From positions 2,046,001 to 2,110,000 of the forward strand of contig NZ_JAGPYQ010000002.1 in assembly GCF_018070025.1 (NCBI RefSeq): a stretch of 64,000 bases of DNA, in the 5' to 3' direction. This DNA is from Streptomyces liliiviolaceus (GTDB lineage Bacteria; Actinomycetota; Actinomycetes; Streptomycetales; Streptomycetaceae). Shown here in pieces: positions 19,710 to 31,807 of this stretch. The translations under genes were made by a program, and so were the position numbers. The notes below the pieces were generated by a model, which worked only from the letters and a program-made list of their open reading frames with translations, ran no database searches and was not told where the DNA came from. How positions within the stretch are numbered: the stretch's first letter is position 1; each line of letters begins with the position of its first letter.

Positions 19710-19767
19710 CTCTCCCTGGCCCCTCAGGGGTCTTCTTTGTGCTGCCCTCCAAGAGTGGACAAGAACC

Positions 19768-22700
19768 ATGAACGACCACACCGCAGTTCCCCGGACGGGG
19801 CTCCCCCGCCGTACCGTCCTCGCCGCCGCGGCGGCCACGGCCGCCGCCGCCGGCGTCATCGACTGGGCGGCGCCCGGCAGCGCCTCGGCCGCGACCTCGG
19901 CCGCCACCGCGGGAGCCACCGGCTCCTCCTCCCTGCGTTTCGCCGAGCCGGGCCGCGCGGTGCGCCCGAAGTTCCGCTGGTGGTGGCCCGACGGCCTGGT
20001 GCAGCCGGACGAGATCAGACGGGAGATCGACCAGATCGCCGACGCGGGCTTCGGCGGCGCCGAGATAGCCGCCGTCCACCACAGCGTCAGCGACACCTCC
20101 TCGCTGGACACGGCCCGGCACGGCTGGGGAACCGCCGCCTGGGTCGCGGGAGTCGAGGCCGCGCTGAGCCAGGCCGCCCGGCGCGGACTGACCGTGGACC
20201 TCACCGTCGGGCCCAGCTGGCCCGCCGCCGTGCCCGGCATCACCCCCGACAGCGACGCGGCCGTCAAGGAACTCGCCCACGGAGCGGCCACCCTGGCCCC
20301 GGGCGCCACGTTCTCGGGACCCGTCCCGAAGCCCGTGCACGAGGCCGCCTCGGGTGTGACCGCGCAGCGGCTGCTCCTGGTGCAGGCGGCCCGGGTGAAC
20401 ACCGCGAACTCCACCCGCAAGGAGACCGGCCTCGACCTGGACTCGGTCCGCGACCTCACCTCCACCGTCAGCGGCGGCTCCCTGGACTGGACCGCGCCCG
20501 ACGACGGCACCTGGGTCGTGATCTCGTACTGGGTGCGAGGCTCCGGCCAGACCCCGGAGGCCGGACCGCACACCGACCCGCCCGCCTACGTCGTCGACCA
20601 CTTCAGCGCGGCCGGCACGCGCGCGGTGACCGACTTCTGGGAGAAGCACATCCTGACGAAGTCCGTCCGCCGTCTGCTGAAGGTGTCCGGCGGCGCGCTC
20701 TTCGAGGACTCCATCGAGCTGGAGACCGACGGACTGCAGTGGACACCGGGCCTGCCCGACGCGTTCCGCGACCACACCGGCCGCTCCCTGCTGCCGCTGC
20801 TGCCCGCCCTGGTCCTGGACAACAGCAACCAGGTGTACGCCTTCGAGGCCGCCGTCACCCGCCAGATCCGGCACGACTTCTGGGAGACGGTCTCCACCCT
20901 CTTCAACAAGCACCACGTCACGGCGCTGCGCACCTGGGCCCACTCGCTCGGACTCCAACTGCGGTCCCAGCCCTACGGGTTGCAGACCGACGCCATCGCC
21001 TCGGCCGCCGTCCTCGACATCCCCGAGGGCGAGTCGCTGGGCTTCAAGAACCTCGACGACTACCGCTGCCTGGCCGGCGGCCGTGACATGGCCGGCAACA
21101 CGGTGCTCTCGTGCGAGGCCGGCGCGTACGCGGGCGGCGCGTACAGCACCACCTGGCAGAAGTTCCTGCGCACCATGGGCGGCGCCTATGCCGCCGGGGT
21201 CAACCAGACGGTCGTCCACGGCTTCTCCTACGCCGAGTTCCCCGGCGTCAACTGGCCGGGCTACGCGGCCTTCACCCCGTACAAGGGGGTGGCCGGGTAC
21301 GGCGAGTCCTGGGGTCCCAGGCACCCCACCTGGAAGCACGTCCCGGACGTCGCCGGCTACCTCGGCCGGGTCCACCAGGTGCTGCAGACGGGCAGGGCCA
21401 GGGCGGACGTGGCGGTGTTCCGGCAGACCGGCTACACGGCCACCGGTATCGGCGCGTCCTGGTTCACCGCGACGGGCATCACCCTCGGCTGGAGCCACCA
21501 GTTCCTCAGCGGCCCGCTGCTCGACCTGCCCTCGGCCGTCGTGCGCAAGGGACGGCTCGCACCGGACGGCCCCGCGTACAAGGCCCTGTTCGTCGAGGGC
21601 GACTTCTTCTACGGGTCCACGGTGACGCTCGCCCTGCGCGACGCGCGCGCCCTGTTGCGGTTCAGCCGGGCCGGACTTCCGATCGTGCTGCTCGGCGCCT
21701 GGGACACGGTGGTGCCGCCCGGCGTCCCGGACACCGGCGAGAGCGACGAACTGCGCTCCGTGGTCAAGGAGTTGCTGGCCCGGCCGCTGGTCCGCACGGT
21801 CACCGACAAGACCCTGGTCGGCGACGCGCTCACCGCGCTCGGAGTGCGGCCCGACGTCACGTACGCGAGTGCCTCGACGCTTCTCAACGCCCACCGGGTG
21901 GCCGACGGTGTCGACTACTACTACCTGTGCAACGGCAAGCACGCCGAGACGGTCAAGCCGGCGGTCGGCGCGATCGACCACGAGGTCACTTTGCACCGCA
22001 CCACGGCCAAGGCTGTGCCGTACCTGCTGGACCCGTGGACCGGGAAGGCGGAGCGCGTCGCCCGGTACACGGAGGACGGCGACTCGGTGACCGTGCGGGT
22101 CACGCTCCAGCCCGCGGAGACCCTGATCGTCGCCATCGGGAGGCCGGGGCTCTTCGGCGACCGCAACGGCTCCCGCCCGTACGCCGTCGCCAGCGAGGCC
22201 GAGGAGGTGCGCTTCACCGACGCCGGTCTCACCGTGCGGGCCACGGCCGCGGGCACGTACCGGACCTCGCTCTCCAAGGGGCGCGCCGTCAGTGCCACGC
22301 TGAAGGACATCCCGGAGCCGAGCGAGCTGACGTCGTGGAAGCTGCGTGTCCAGGACTGGCGTCCGGGTGCCTCGGCCACCCGGACGTTCGTCGTCGAGCA
22401 CGAGGTGACGCTGGACGCGCTGGTGCCCTGGTCGCAGATCCCCGAACTGGCGGACGTCTCGGGCATCGGCCGCTACCGCACGACCTTCACCCTCGGCCGC
22501 GGTTGGACCGGCGGACACCGTGCGCGTCTGGAGCTGGGCTCGGTCACGGACACCTGCCGGGTGACGGTCAACGGCCATCGGCTCGACCCGGTCGATCAGA
22601 TCCACCCCGTGGTGGACCTGGGCGACCTGCTGGAACGCGGCACGAACACCATCGAGGTCGAGGTGGCCACCCCGCTCGCCAACCGCCTGCGCATCAGCGA

Positions 22701-22791
22701 CCCCGCGGTGTACGGCGGTCTGACCCGGGCGGCGTACGGCCTGCTGGGCCCGGTCCGGCTGGTCCCGTACGGGGAGGCGCGGATCGCCTGA
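19768..22791 (+). CDS. Tat-exported GH106 alpha-L-rhamnosidase-like glycoside hydrolase
   Basis: 1007 residues. The N-terminus 'LPRRTVLAAAAATAAAAGVIDWAAPGSASAA' is a twin-arginine signal. The catalytic region opens with 'RFAEPGRAVRPKFRWWWPDGLVQPDEIRREIDQIADAGFGGAEIAAVHH', the first-strand motif of GH106 (beta/alpha) barrels, and runs to ~620. The C-terminus (~880-1000) has a jelly-roll sugar-binding module like that of GH2 ('YRTTFTLGRGWTGGHRARLELGSVTDTCRVTVNGHRLDPV'). GH106 enzymes remove alpha-L-rhamnose from rhamnogalacturonan and related plant glycans. It is likely extracellular, monocistronic and sugar-regulated (see the operator at 19696). Confidence 0.82.
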   Translation: MNDHTAVPRTGLPRRTVLAAAAATAAAAGVIDWAAPGSASAATSAATAGATGSSSLRFAEPGRAVRPKFRWWWPDGLVQPDEIRREIDQIADAGFGGAEIAAVHHSVSDTSSLDTARHGWGTAAWVAGVEAALSQAARRGLTVDLTVGPSWPAAVPGITPDSDAAVKELAHGAATLAPGATFSGPVPKPVHEAASGVTAQRLLLVQAARVNTANSTRKETGLDLDSVRDLTSTVSGGSLDWTAPDDGTWVVISYWVRGSGQTPEAGPHTDPPAYVVDHFSAAGTRAVTDFWEKHILTKSVRRLLKVSGGALFEDSIELETDGLQWTPGLPDAFRDHTGRSLLPLLPALVLDNSNQVYAFEAAVTRQIRHDFWETVSTLFNKHHVTALRTWAHSLGLQLRSQPYGLQTDAIASAAVLDIPEGESLGFKNLDDYRCLAGGRDMAGNTVLSCEAGAYAGGAYSTTWQKFLRTMGGAYAAGVNQTVVHGFSYAEFPGVNWPGYAAFTPYKGVAGYGESWGPRHPTWKHVPDVAGYLGRVHQVLQTGRARADVAVFRQTGYTATGIGASWFTATGITLGWSHQFLSGPLLDLPSAVVRKGRLAPDGPAYKALFVEGDFFYGSTVTLALRDARALLRFSRAGLPIVLLGAWDTVVPPGVPDTGESDELRSVVKELLARPLVRTVTDKTLVGDALTALGVRPDVTYASASTLLNAHRVADGVDYYYLCNGKHAETVKPAVGAIDHEVTLHRTTAKAVPYLLDPWTGKAERVARYTEDGDSVTVRVTLQPAETLIVAIGRPGLFGDRNGSRPYAVASEAEEVRFTDAGLTVRATAAGTYRTSLSKGRAVSATLKDIPEPSELTSWKLRVQDWRPGASATRTFVVEHEVTLDALVPWSQIPELADVSGIGRYRTTFTLGRGWTGGHRARLELGSVTDTCRVTVNGHRLDPVDQIHPVVDLGDLLERGTNTIEVEVATPLANRLRISDPAVYGGLTRAAYGLLGPVRLVPYGEARIA

Positions 22792-22833
22792 TCGGACCAT
22801 CGGCCGACCGGGGCGCCGCGCCCGCGGCGTCCG

Positions 22834-22890
22834 GTCGGTCTCTTCGAACGGCAGACCGACGGCCCGCGACCGCCCAGGCGGTGGCGGGCC
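22834..22890. terminator. Two adjacent hairpins between convergent genes
   Basis: First stem GTCGGTCT/AGACCGAC (22834-22841 and 22853-22860, 11-nt loop). Second stem GGCCCGC(g)ACCGCC-CA-GGCGGT(g)GCGGGCC spans 22861-22890 with 13 paired bases. They lie between the GH106 stop and the HATPase-like stop, serving both strands. Confidence 0.7.
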
Positions 22891-22902
22891 GAACGGCCGT
22901 CG

Positions 22903-23415
22903 TCACTCGGTCGCCGCGCCCACCAGCGGCTCCTCGGGCGCCGGCGCCGCCACGGCCGGTACCGGCAACTCGCGGGGCGCGTGCCGGGATTCGCGCAGGC
23001 TGGGCGCGGGGGTGGTCGGGACCAGCGGGGAGCGTTCCATGGCACGGGCCCGGCGGGAGAACCAGACGATCCGTCCGCCGCTGCCGGTGGCACAGCACCC
23101 CCAGCCGTCGCTCAGCGCGGCGACGTGCGCCAGCCAGCCCCGCGTCGCGGCCTCCGGGTGGGACTTCCCGTCGATGTCAGCGATCGCGGTGATGAGGTGC
23201 TGGCCGTTCCACCACATCTCCAGCGTGGTGTTCTTGTCCGTCGCGTGCGCGTCGATCGTCCGCAGGAGCAGCTCCGCGCAGTGACAGACGGGCTCGACGA
23301 GGTTCTCCAGGTTCCAGTACCGGAGGTGGGCGGCCAGAATGCGCCTGACCCGATCGACCCGCTCCGGACTGACCTCCACGTCGAGGTGGTAGTAGCAGGG
23401 GACTACGGTCTTCAT
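22903..23415 (-). CDS. HATPase-like (anti-sigma-type) ATP-binding protein next to the glgE operon
   Basis: 170 residues from ATG 23415 (GAGGAG ~10 bp upstream). Residues ~10-125 look like a small histidine-kinase-type ATPase fold of the RsbW/SpoIIAB kind. The N-box helix is 'VCHCAELLLRTIDAHATDKN', followed by 'TLEMWWNGQHLITAIADIDG' with an Asp-x-Asp-Gly G1-like motif and 'SDGWGCCATGSGGRIVWF'. The tail is Pro/Ala-rich and disordered. Homologues are common in Streptomyces, and the opening 'MKTVVPCYYHLDVEV' is strongly conserved as I recall it. It is divergent from the DUF5133 and glgE genes, so a regulatory link to alpha-glucan metabolism is possible but inferred. Confidence 0.65.
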   Translation of the reverse strand: MKTVVPCYYHLDVEVSPERVDRVRRILAAHLRYWNLENLVEPVCHCAELLLRTIDAHATDKNTTLEMWWNGQHLITAIADIDGKSHPEAATRGWLAHVAALSDGWGCCATGSGGRIVWFSRRARAMERSPLVPTTPAPSLRESRHAPRELPVPAVAAPAPEEPLVGAATE

Positions 23416-23723
23416 CGTCGTTGGCTCCTCACCGGCAACCGGCGAAGCTCTCGCTCCTCCTCGCCCCGGGGCCTGGGCCCTCAGTGCAGAGCGTGAGCAG
23501 TGATCGCTTCTGAGTCATTCCCACAGTGCGAGCGGTACTCCATTCGTGCAACCCGAGCGACGGCCCCATGTGGTTGAAGCGACAACAGGACGTTGAGTGG
23601 CCGCACGTGCACCATGAGTGAGGGTGTCGGCCGACGTGGTCGGTCGATGTCTCCGCGTGCACGGTCATCACGCACATCCGGGCGAACCGTGCGCATCCGA
23701 GGGAATGGAAGGTGACCGGTGAG
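23416..23723. other. Divergent intergenic region before DUF5133
   Basis: About 308 bp between the HATPase-like gene and DUF5133. It contains a GCACGGT (23659-23665) / ACCGTGC (23686-23692) inverted repeat with a 20-bp loop. No clear promoter hexamers could be assigned, and no gene is seen. Confidence 0.5.
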
Positions 23724-24014
23724 ATGCTGCTGCCTGCCAAGGACGAGGTCGCCAGGCTGCTGGAGCTGTACCGGACCTGGGAACGCATGATGCTCGCGGC
23801 CCCCGCCGACCACGGCGCGCGAGGCAAGTTCGAGGACACGGGCTACACGCTCTGCGTCCTCATGGGCAAACGCTGCGCACGCGAGGCGGTGCACGCGGCC
23901 GAGCGCTATCTGTCGGCCACTTCGGCCCGGCGCCGCGAACGGGCCGGTCACAGCCCGCCTGTCAGTGCGCTTCCGGGGCATTCCGGCCGGCTCGCGGTGA
24001 GCCCCGCGACCTAG
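23724..24014 (+). CDS. DUF5133 family small protein
   Basis: 96 residues from ATG 23724, preceded by GGAAGGTGA at good spacing (GTG 23712 is an alternative). The core 'LLPAKDEVARLLELYRTWERMMLAAPADHGARGKFEDTGYTLCVLMGKRCAREAVHAAERYL' is the DUF5133 signature: a helical domain whose function is unknown and which is abundant in Streptomyces. The basic, Pro-rich tail is probably disordered. It lies 68 bp upstream of glgE on the same strand and could be the first gene of that operon. Confidence 0.8.
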   Translation: MLLPAKDEVARLLELYRTWERMMLAAPADHGARGKFEDTGYTLCVLMGKRCAREAVHAAERYLSATSARRRERAGHSPPVSALPGHSGRLAVSPAT

Positions 24015-24082
24015 GGAAGAGCCCTCCGACCCGTGGGCCTCCACCGACCTGGACCAGGACATCGACGACGGAGATGAATCAC

Positions 24083-26127
24083 ATGACCGAGAACCCGGCC
24101 GGCGGCCACCTCCCCCCAGTCGGCCGCACGACCGGCGTTCGGATCGGCCGCGTCCCCGTCGTCGACGTCCGTCCGGCCGTCGACCGCGGCAACCGCCCCG
24201 CGAAGGCGGTGGTGGGCGAGACCTTCCAGGTCAGCGCCGTCCTGTTCGGTGAGGGCCACGACGTCGTCGCCGCGAACGTCGTCCTGCGCGGCCCCGACGG
24301 GCGCACCGGCCCGTGGACTCCGCTGCGGGAACTGGCCCCCGGTACGGACCGCTGGGGCGCCGACGTCACGCCCACGGCGGTGGGCGAGTGGACCTACTGG
24401 GTGGAGGCGTGGTCGGACCCGGTGTCCGGCTGGCGGCGGTCGGCCCGCATAAAGATCCCGGCGGGCATCGACGTGGGCCTGGTCCTGGAGGAGGGCGCCG
24501 AGTTGTACGAGCGGGCCGCTTCCGGGGTGCCGCGTGACGCCGGCCGAGCGGCGGTCCTGGCCGCCGCGGACGCCCTGCGCGACGATGCCCGGCCCCCGTC
24601 CGCCCGTCTCGCCGCCGCCCTGACCCCGGACGTGGACACGGCACTGGCCGCGCACCCCCTGCGGGAGCGGATCACACGGTCGGCCCCGCTCCCCCTGTCG
24701 GTGGAACGGGAGCGGGCGTTGTTCGGCTCCTGGTACGAGTTCTTCCCGCGCTCGGAGGGCGCGGTGGTCGAGCCCGGGAAACCGCCGGTCAGCGGTACGT
24801 TCAAGACGGCGGCCCGGCGGCTGCCCGCGATCGCCGGCATGGGTTTCGACGTCGTCTATCTGCCGCCGATCCACCCCATCGGGACGACCTTCCGCAAGGG
24901 ACCCAACAACAACCTCTCGGCGCATCGCGAGGATGTCGGGGTGCCGTGGGCGATCGGCTCACCGGAGGGCGGGCACGACGCGATCCACCCGGATCTCGGC
25001 ACGATCGACGACTTCGACGACTTCGTACGCACCGCCACCTCTCTCCAACTCGAAGTCGCCCTCGATTTCGCGCTCCAGTGCTCCCCCGACCATCCGTGGG
25101 TGGAGAAGCACCCGGAGTGGTTCCAGCACCGGGCGGACGGCACGATCGCCTACGCGGAGAACCCGCCGAAGAAGTACCAGGACATCTATCCGATCGCCTT
25201 CGACGAGGACATGCCGGGCCTGGTCGAGGAAACCCTCGGCATTCTGCGGTTCTGGATGGGGCACGGGGTGCGGATCTTCCGCGTGGACAATCCGCATACG
25301 AAGCCGGTCATGTTCTGGGAGGAGGTGATCGGGGAGATCAATCGCACCGATCCCGATGTGATCTTCCTGGCCGAGGCGTTCACCCGCCCGGCGATGATGC
25401 ACACGCTCGGCGCGATCGGCTTCCAGCAGTCCTATACATATTTCACCTGGCGCAACACCAAAGAGGAACTGACCGAATACCTCACCGAACTCTCCGGTGA
25501 CGCGGCCGCCCATATGCGGCCCAACTTCTTCGTCAACACCCCCGACATCCTCCCGGAGTTCCTTCAGCACGGCGGCCGGCCCGCTTTCGAGATCCGGGCC
25601 GTGCTGGCGGCGACTCTCTCGCCCACCTGGGGGATGTACGCGGGATACGAGCTGTGCGAGAACACCGCGGCGAGGGCAGGTACCGAGGACTATCTCGACT
25701 CGGAGAAATACCAGCTGCGACCGCGGGACTGGGAATCAGCCGAGCGGGCGGGCACGTCCCTCGCACCGCTCATCGGTTCGCTGAACAGGATCCGGCGGGA
25801 ACACCCCGCGCTGCGCCGGCTCCGCAACGTCCACTTCCACCAGGCCGACAACGACGCCGTGATCGCGTACAGCAAGCGCGACGGCACGGACACGGTTCTG
25901 GTGGTCGTGAACCTCGACCCCCACCACACCCAGGAAGCCACCATCTCGTTGGACATGCCACGACTCGGCCTCGACTGGCACGCGTCGCTGCCGGTACGCG
26001 ACGAGCTCTCCGGCGAGGTCTACCCCTGGGGCAGGACCAACTACGTACGCCTCACCCCCGGTCACCGGGCCGCGCACGTACTGACCGTCCTGCGACCGTC
26101 CTCACCGCCCACCGGAGGGTCACCCAC

Positions 26128-26131
<4 letters not shown>
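24083..26131 (+). CDS. glgE: Alpha-1,4-glucan:maltose-1-phosphate maltosyltransferase GlgE
   Basis: 682 residues. ATG 24083 fits GGAG at 24070-24073 with a 9-bp spacer; ATG 24074 is too close. GlgE (GH13_3) adds maltosyl units from alpha-maltose-1-phosphate to the non-reducing end of alpha-1,4-glucan in the cytoplasm. Residues ~15-110 are the N-terminal beta domain and ~120-210 a helical insert. The barrel carries '[23 protein letters not shown]', the nucleophile Asp in '[12 protein letters not shown]' (residue 402 from this start) and the acid/base Glu in 'FLAEAFTRP' (431). The 29-residue distance matches the S. coelicolor enzyme (D394/E423). The stop overlaps the treS start (ATGA), giving tight translational coupling. 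Confidence 0.97.
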
Positions 26132-27864
<1,733 letters not shown>

Positions 27865-27878
27865 AAGGACGGGTCGAC

Positions 27879-29288
27879 ATGCGCAAGGTCGTAGCACCCC
27901 GCCCCAGCGGCCACAGTCCGGCCCATCTGCTGACATCGCTCGCCGACCTGCTTCAGGCGTGGCTGCCCGAACAACGGTGGTTCGCGGGCAAGGGCCGACG
28001 GGTCACGGACCTCTCCCTGCTCTCGGTGACCGAGCTGCATCCGGCGTGCCTGCATCTCCTGGTCAGTACCGGGGACGGTTCCTCCCCGTCCCGGCCCGGG
28101 GACTGCTACCAACTGCTCCTCGGTGTCGGGGAGGTCCTGCCTCCCCGGCTGGCCCACGCCCGTATCGGGCGCGCGAGCCAAGGGCCGCTGGCCGGTCTGA
28201 CGGTGTACGACGCCCTGCAGGAGCCGAGGTCGGCCGACCTGCTCCTGGAGCGGCTGCGCACACCGGGAACGGCGGGGCCGCTGCGGTTCGAACGTGACGC
28301 GAAGGTGACCGTCCCCGCCGGTCTGACTCCGCGTCTGCTGGACGTGGAGCAGTCCAACACCAGCCTGGTCTACGGGAACGCGTACATCCTCAAGATCTTC
28401 CGGCGGGTCCGGCCCGGCATCAATCCGGACCTGGAGGTGCCCTGGGCGCTGGCCCGTCAGGGGTGCACCCGGGTACCGGCCCCCGTGGCGTGGTTCCGTA
28501 CCTCGGATCCGCAGCCTGCGACGCTCGGGGTGCTCCAGCCGTTCCTGCCGGACGCCGTCGACGGGTGGACCCTGGCGCTCGAATCGCTCACCGCGGGACG
28601 GGACTTCGGGGAGGAGGCGTACGAACTGGGGCGGGCGACGGCCGAGGTGCATCTCGCGCTGGCCGCGGCGTTCGCCCTCGACGCGCCGACCGCGGACGGG
28701 AACCGGCGGCTCGCGGCCGCGATGCTCGAACGCCTGGACACGACGAGCCGTTCGGTGCCGGAGCTGCTGCCCCACGTGGACGGGCTGCGGGGCGCCTTCG
28801 ACGAGCTGGCGGCGCTCGACTCGGGCCGTCCGGTGCAGCGGATCCACGGCGATCTGCATCTCGGCCAGGTGCTGTGGGCCAAGGAGCGCTGGTCCGTCAT
28901 CGACTTCGAGGGCGAACCGGCCCGCCCCATCGCCGAACGCCGGCAATCGCAGTCCCCCGTACGCGATGTCGCGGGCATGCTGCGGTCCTTCGACTACGCC
29001 GCCCGCAGCCGCCACCCGTGGCGTCCCGAGTGGGCGCGGCGCTGCCGTGACGCCTACTGCGCGGGATACGCCGTACAGGCGCGGTGGGACCCGCGTGCGC
29101 AGCGGGCGTTGCTGCGGGCGCACGAGACCGACCGGGCCGTGTACGAGGCCCTGTACGAGGCGCGGCACCGGCCCGACTGGCTGCCCGTGCCGATGGCGGC
29201 GATCGCCCGGCTCGCCGAGCACGCCCCTTCCCCGTCCGGCGGTCCGCACACGCCGGTTCCTTCCTTCCACAGCGCTCAAGGAGGCTGA
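27879..29288 (+). CDS. mak: Maltokinase (Mak/Pep2)
   Basis: 469 residues from ATG 27879 (AAAGGAC upstream, 14 bp after the treS stop). It phosphorylates maltose with ATP to alpha-maltose-1-phosphate, the donor for GlgE. The N-terminal cap domain has '[12 protein letters not shown]', the usual opening of mycobacterial/streptomycete Mak. Kinase-like elements: Lys182 in '[12 protein letters not shown]', the catalytic loop '[13 protein letters not shown]' with Asp325, and the metal-binding '[11 protein letters not shown]'. The ribosome site of glgB lies inside its last codons, so the four genes form one operon. Confidence 0.95.
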   Translation: MRKVVAPRPSGHSPAHLLTSLADLLQAWLPEQRWFAGKGRRVTDLSLLSVTELHPACLHLLVSTGDGSSPSRPGDCYQLLLGVGEVLPPRLAHARIGRASQGPLAGLTVYDALQEPRSADLLLERLRTPGTAGPLRFERDAKVTVPAGLTPRLLDVEQSNTSLVYGNAYILKIFRRVRPGINPDLEVPWALARQGCTRVPAPVAWFRTSDPQPATLGVLQPFLPDAVDGWTLALESLTAGRDFGEEAYELGRATAEVHLALAAAFALDAPTADGNRRLAAAMLERLDTTSRSVPELLPHVDGLRGAFDELAALDSGRPVQRIHGDLHLGQVLWAKERWSVIDFEGEPARPIAERRQSQSPVRDVAGMLRSFDYAARSRHPWRPEWARRCRDAYCAGYAVQARWDPRAQRALLRAHETDRAVYEALYEARHRPDWLPVPMAAIARLAEHAPSPSGGPHTPVPSFHSAQGG

Positions 29289-29293
29289 AAACC

Positions 29294-31579
29294 GTGGCAG
29301 CCCGCGATATCTCCGTACCCCTGGACCCGCCGCCGTCCGAGGACGTCCGGTCCGTCGAGGCCGGTCCGTGCGAACCGGGGCCGGGGGGACCCGGCGGGCG
29401 ACCGCCGGTGTCCTCGATGGAGGTGGCGGACCGGGAGCGGCTGCTGGCGGGGACCCATCACGATCCGCACGCGCTGCTCGGGGCGCATCCGGTGGCGGAG
29501 GGTGTCATCGTCCGTGCGCTGCGGCCGTTCGCCGAGTCGGTGGCGGTGGCGCTGCCGGACGGTCTGCGGATGCTGCTGGACAGCGAGGGCGACGGTCTCT
29601 TCTCCGGGGTGCTGCCGCTCGACGCGGTTCCCGCGTACACGCTGGTGGTCAGATACGCGGGCGGTGTCGAGCTGGAGGTGGAGGATCCGTACCGCTTCCT
29701 GCCCGCGCTCGGCGAGCTGGATCTGCACCTCGTCCGTGAAGGCCGGCACGAGCAGCTGTGGCGGGCGCTCGGGGCCGAGCCGATGGAGCACCAGGGCGTG
29801 GCGGGCACCCGCTTCACGGTGTGGGCGCCGAACGCGCAAGGGGTGCGCGTCGCCGGGGACTTCACGTTCTGGGACGGTACGCAGTTTCCGATGCGCTCGC
29901 TGGGCGCGGCCGGGGTGTGGGAGCTGTTCCTGCCCGGTGTGGGCGAGGGCGCGCGGTACAAGTTCGAGATCACGTCCCGGAACGGCGACCGGTTCCTGAA
30001 GGCGGACCCGATGGCGCGCCGGGCCGAGGTGCCGCCCGACACGGCGTCCGTGGTCACGGTCTCGCACTACGAGTGGAACGACGCGCAGTGGCTGGCCCAC
30101 CGCGGGGACACGCCGGTGCACGAGGCGCCGTTCTCCGTGTACGAGGTCCATCTCGCCTCCTGGCGACCGTGCCTGACATACCGTCAGCTCGCGGACGAGC
30201 TGCCCGCGTACGTCAACGACCTCGGATTCACCCATGTCGAGCTGATGCCGGTCGCCGAGCACCCCTTCGGCGGCTCCTGGGGCTACCAGGTCACCGGCTT
30301 CTACGCCCCCACCTCACGGCTGGGCACGCCCGACGACTTCAAGTACCTCGTCGACGCGCTGCACCGGGCCGGCATCGGCGTGATCATGGACTGGGTGCCC
30401 GCGCACTTTCCGAAGGACGACTGGGCGCTGGGGCGCTTCGACGGGGAGCCGCTGTACGAGCCCGGGGACGGCCGGCGGGCCGAGCACCCGGACTGGGGCA
30501 CGTACGAGTTCGACTACGGCCGCGTGGAGGTGCGCAACTTCCTGGTCGCCAACGCCGTGTACTGGTGCGAGGAGTTCCACATCGACGGACTGCGCGTCGA
30601 CGCGGTCGCCTCGATGCTCTACCTCGACTACTCCCGGGACTCCGGTCAGTGGACGCCGAACGTCTTCGGCGGCCGGGAGGACCTCGACGCGATGGCGTTC
30701 CTCCAGGAGATGAACGCGACGCTGTACCGGCGGGTGCCGGGGATCGTGACCATCGCGGAGGAGTCGACCGCCTGGAACGGGGTGACCCGGCCCACCACCG
30801 ACGGCGGCCTCGGCTTCGGGCTGAAGTGGAACATGGGCTGGATGCACGACTCGCTGGAGTACATCAAGCACGAGCCGGTGCACCGCAAGTACCACCACGA
30901 CGAGATGACGTTCTCGATGGTGTACGCGTACAGCGAGAACTACGTCCTGCCCATCTCGCACGACGAAGTCGTCCACGGCAAGCGGGCGCTGGTGTCGAAG
31001 ATGCCGGGTGACTGGTGGCAGCAGCGCGCCACCCACCGCGCCTATCTGGGCTTCATGTGGGCCCACCCCGGCAAGCAACTCCTCTTCATGGGCCAGGAGT
31101 TCGCTCAGGGCGCCGAGTGGTCCGAGGCGCACGGGCCCGACTGGTGGCTCCTCGATCCGTCGTACGGGGCCGAGGCCGACCACCGGGGGGTGCGTGACCT
31201 CGTCCGCGAGCTGAATCTTCAGTACCGGGCTTCCGGGGCGCTCTGGGAGCGGGACACCGAGCCCGCCGGGTTCGCGTGGGTCGCGGGGGATGCGGCGGAG
31301 GACAACGTCTTCGCGTTCCTGCGCTTCGGGGCGGACGGGTCGCCGCTGCTCGCGGTCTCCAACTTCTCACCCGTCGTACGGCACGAGTACCGGCTCGGGG
31401 TGCCCGACGACGTGCCTGCGTGGCAGGAGGTGCTCAACACGGATGCGCTGTGCTTCGGCGGGGGTGGTGTCGCGAACGCCGGTCCCGTGCAAGCGGACGA
31501 TCAGGCGTGGCACGGCCGTCCGGCCGGGATCCGCCTGACGCTGCCGCCGCTCGCGACGATCTGGCTGCGTCCGGCCTAG
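29294..31579 (+). CDS. glgB: 1,4-alpha-glucan branching enzyme GlgB
   Basis: 761 residues from GTG 29294, with AAGGAGG at 29278-29284 overlapping the mak stop. It makes alpha-1,6 branches in the glucan extended by GlgE. N-terminal CBM48-type modules (~45-245: '[11 protein letters not shown]', '[19 protein letters not shown]') are followed by a GH13_9 barrel with '[36 protein letters not shown]', nucleophile D436 in '[19 protein letters not shown]', acid/base E489 in '[11 protein letters not shown]' (53 apart, as in E. coli D405/E458) and '[12 protein letters not shown]'. An extra ~45-residue acidic, Pro-rich N-terminus is unique to actinomycete forms. It is the last gene of glgE-treS-mak-glgB. 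Confidence 0.97.
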   Translation: MAARDISVPLDPPPSEDVRSVEAGPCEPGPGGPGGRPPVSSMEVADRERLLAGTHHDPHALLGAHPVAEGVIVRALRPFAESVAVALPDGLRMLLDSEGDGLFSGVLPLDAVPAYTLVVRYAGGVELEVEDPYRFLPALGELDLHLVREGRHEQLWRALGAEPMEHQGVAGTRFTVWAPNAQGVRVAGDFTFWDGTQFPMRSLGAAGVWELFLPGVGEGARYKFEITSRNGDRFLKADPMARRAEVPPDTASVVTVSHYEWNDAQWLAHRGDTPVHEAPFSVYEVHLASWRPCLTYRQLADELPAYVNDLGFTHVELMPVAEHPFGGSWGYQVTGFYAPTSRLGTPDDFKYLVDALHRAGIGVIMDWVPAHFPKDDWALGRFDGEPLYEPGDGRRAEHPDWGTYEFDYGRVEVRNFLVANAVYWCEEFHIDGLRVDAVASMLYLDYSRDSGQWTPNVFGGREDLDAMAFLQEMNATLYRRVPGIVTIAEESTAWNGVTRPTTDGGLGFGLKWNMGWMHDSLEYIKHEPVHRKYHHDEMTFSMVYAYSENYVLPISHDEVVHGKRALVSKMPGDWWQQRATHRAYLGFMWAHPGKQLLFMGQEFAQGAEWSEAHGPDWWLLDPSYGAEADHRGVRDLVRELNLQYRASGALWERDTEPAGFAWVAGDAAEDNVFAFLRFGADGSPLLAVSNFSPVVRHEYRLGVPDDVPAWQEVLNTDALCFGGGGVANAGPVQADDQAWHGRPAGIRLTLPPLATIWLRPA

Positions 31580-31627
31580 GCCCGGATTCCTTCGCCCCCG
31601 CCGCCCCTACCCGTTCCCGTCCACGAC

Positions 31628-31746
31628 TCGGGGGCGCTGCCCCCGAACCCCCGGTCCTCAAACGCCGGACGGGCTGACAGTCGGGGCGCAGCCCCACTCT
31701 CAGGGGCGCGGGGAACTGCGCGACCAGCCCCCACCGGGCCCGCAGA
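31628..31746. repeat. Copy of the intergenic repeat family plus hairpins after glgB
   Basis: Positions 31682-31738 match 5976-6032 at 53 of 57 positions and in the same orientation (GGGGCGCGGGGAACTGCGCG... CCAGCCCCCACCGGG). Upstream, GGGGG-CGCTG-CCCCC (31630-31644) and a 'CCCGGTCCTCAAACGCCGG'-type block form another recurrent Streptomyces intergenic element. Placed directly after the glgB operon, the hairpins may terminate it. Confidence 0.75.
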
Positions 31747-31807
31747 CGACCCTCCAGCCCCACCAGGGCACGTCCACCCGTTCGTTGCTACGGTCGCCGC
31801 TCCGGCA

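Noticed and set aside
19696..22800. 1034-codon minus-strand frame opposite GH106
   Set aside because: No motif or start signal; the plus strand has a Tat signal and GH106 motifs over the full length.
31628..31746. Possible insertion-sequence end
   Set aside because: There is no transposase and no target-site duplication; the block is a known type of dispersed intergenic hairpin repeat.
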